Positions 6,383-7,214 of a stretch of DNA of 7,214 bases are shown here, one piece after another (within the stretch, counting starts at the first letter, position 1; every line of letters starts with the position of its first letter). The notes beneath the pieces were generated by a model that searched no databases, had not been told where the DNA came from, and saw nothing but the letters and a program-made list of their open reading frames with translations. Position numbers and translations under genes: made by a program. This DNA is from JAHWKI01 sp035513575 (GTDB lineage: Bacteria > Gemmatimonadota > Gemmatimonadetes > Longimicrobiales > RSA9), in the NCBI GenBank assembly GCA_035513575.1, contig DATKBW010000135.1, positions 1 through 7,214 on the forward strand, read 5' to 3'.

Positions 6383-6567
6383 CGAACCGACCCGCGCCGC
6401 GACGTCCTCGGTCCCCACCGACCGGGCGGGAGGAGGGTGACGAGGCGCGAACGTAGCGAAGCAGAAGGCGAAGGCGAGTTCACGGCGTGAGGGTGAGGGA
6501 GAGAGTGGCCGAGGGGCGAGGTGGGGGGAGCTTGACTGGGGGTGCAGGGGCGAGGTGTGGTGGTGCA
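6383..6567. other. Intergenic region between the rRNA operon and era, no gene seen
   Basis: I see no coding sequence or RNA gene here. The plus strand is purine-rich between about 6480 and 6570 (GA and GGTG runs). It carries a 12-bp direct repeat, AGGGGCGAGGTG, at 6512-6523 and 6546-6557. Frames that cross the region have a biased low-complexity composition. Confidence 0.6.
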
Positions 6568-6606
6568 GGAGCGCCCCGGGACACGGTGGGTGCCCCGGGG
6601 CGCTCC
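6568..6606 (-). terminator. Strong hairpin after 5S rRNA, probable rRNA operon terminator
   Basis: Inverted arms at 6568-6580 and 6594-6606 pair perfectly over 13 bp (GGAGCGCCCCGGG on the minus strand). The stem continues inward with one position (6581/6593) that is a G-U wobble only in the minus-strand RNA, and three more pairs, closing on a 5-base loop (6585-6589). It lies 9-10 bases past the 5S end. No U-tract follows, so it may act as a U-less terminator or a 3'-end stabilising stem. Confidence 0.75.
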
Positions 6607-6615
6607 GGAAGTGGA

Positions 6616-6733
<118 letters not shown>

Positions 6734-6855
6734 ATGTGCGTGGCCACCGGGAGCGTTTGCTCCGGCGGCCGTTGTATGGCCAACCTGCGTGTGGGAGCTG
6801 GAAGAGAAGTGCTTCAGTGCTTCGGAGTGAGGTGTGCTCGTACGAAGTTCAGGGG
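6734..6855 (-). other. 23S-5S internal transcribed spacer
   Basis: This is the 122-base spacer between the two rRNAs. It contains no tRNA. It holds the hairpin at 6742-6770 and an 8-bp tandem duplication, AGTGCTTC, at 6808-6815 and 6816-6823 on the plus strand. It is expected to be removed during rRNA processing. Confidence 0.75.
6742..6770 (-). other. Spacer hairpin upstream of 5S rRNA, possible processing stem
   Basis: Arms 6742-6754 and 6759-6770 are complementary with one bulged base and one mismatch (G-U in the minus-strand RNA), closing a 4-base loop (AAAC on the RNA). The stem lies 8 bases before the 5S 5' end. It may guide ribonuclease processing or act as a fold barrier between 23S and 5S. 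Confidence 0.5.

Positions 6856-7214
<359 letters not shown>

Overview
This is a GC-rich bacterial chromosome segment in which every supported gene lies on the minus strand, so it reads from the right edge to the left. I infer a member of the Gemmatimonadota or a related FCB-group lineage. The reasons are the very high GC, a PorV/PorQ-type outer-membrane barrel in a housekeeping cluster, and a promoter in front of era that fits both a sigma-70-like and a Bacteroidota-like pattern. This is an inference; the 359 bases of 23S rRNA in the window would settle it in a database search.

Right part (about 6568-7214): the tail of a ribosomal RNA operon. It holds the 3' end of 23S rRNA (cut by the window edge), a 122-base spacer with a hairpin, a complete 5S rRNA, and a very strong hairpin 9-10 bases past the 5S end that is probably the operon terminator. 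About 219 bases of non-coding DNA follow, carrying a candidate promoter placed so close to the era ATG that a leaderless transcript is plausible.

Middle (1259-6348): five tightly packed genes, probably one operon: era (ribosome-assembly GTPase), a 59-residue Trm112/UPF0434 zinc protein, a PorV/PorQ-family outer-membrane barrel, an exported or membrane protein of unknown function, and rnr (RNase R). Junctions are +10, -32, +2 and -17 bases. Era and RNase R, and perhaps Trm112, act on ribosome maturation or RNA quality control; the two envelope genes between them are the odd part.

Left part (1-1262): a receiver-like/GGDEF protein with its own candidate promoter, whose -35 box overlaps the rnr stop codon, coupled by an ATGA overlap to a zinc-ribbon protein that runs off the left edge.

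The most notable sequence-level observation is a perfect 14-bp tandem duplication at the 3' end of rnr. Because 14 is not a multiple of 3, it shifts the frame past what looks like the original stop codon, adding 11 residues to RNase R and moving its stop into the downstream promoter. Otherwise the gene content is conventional, and I do not see a new defence or mobile system here.
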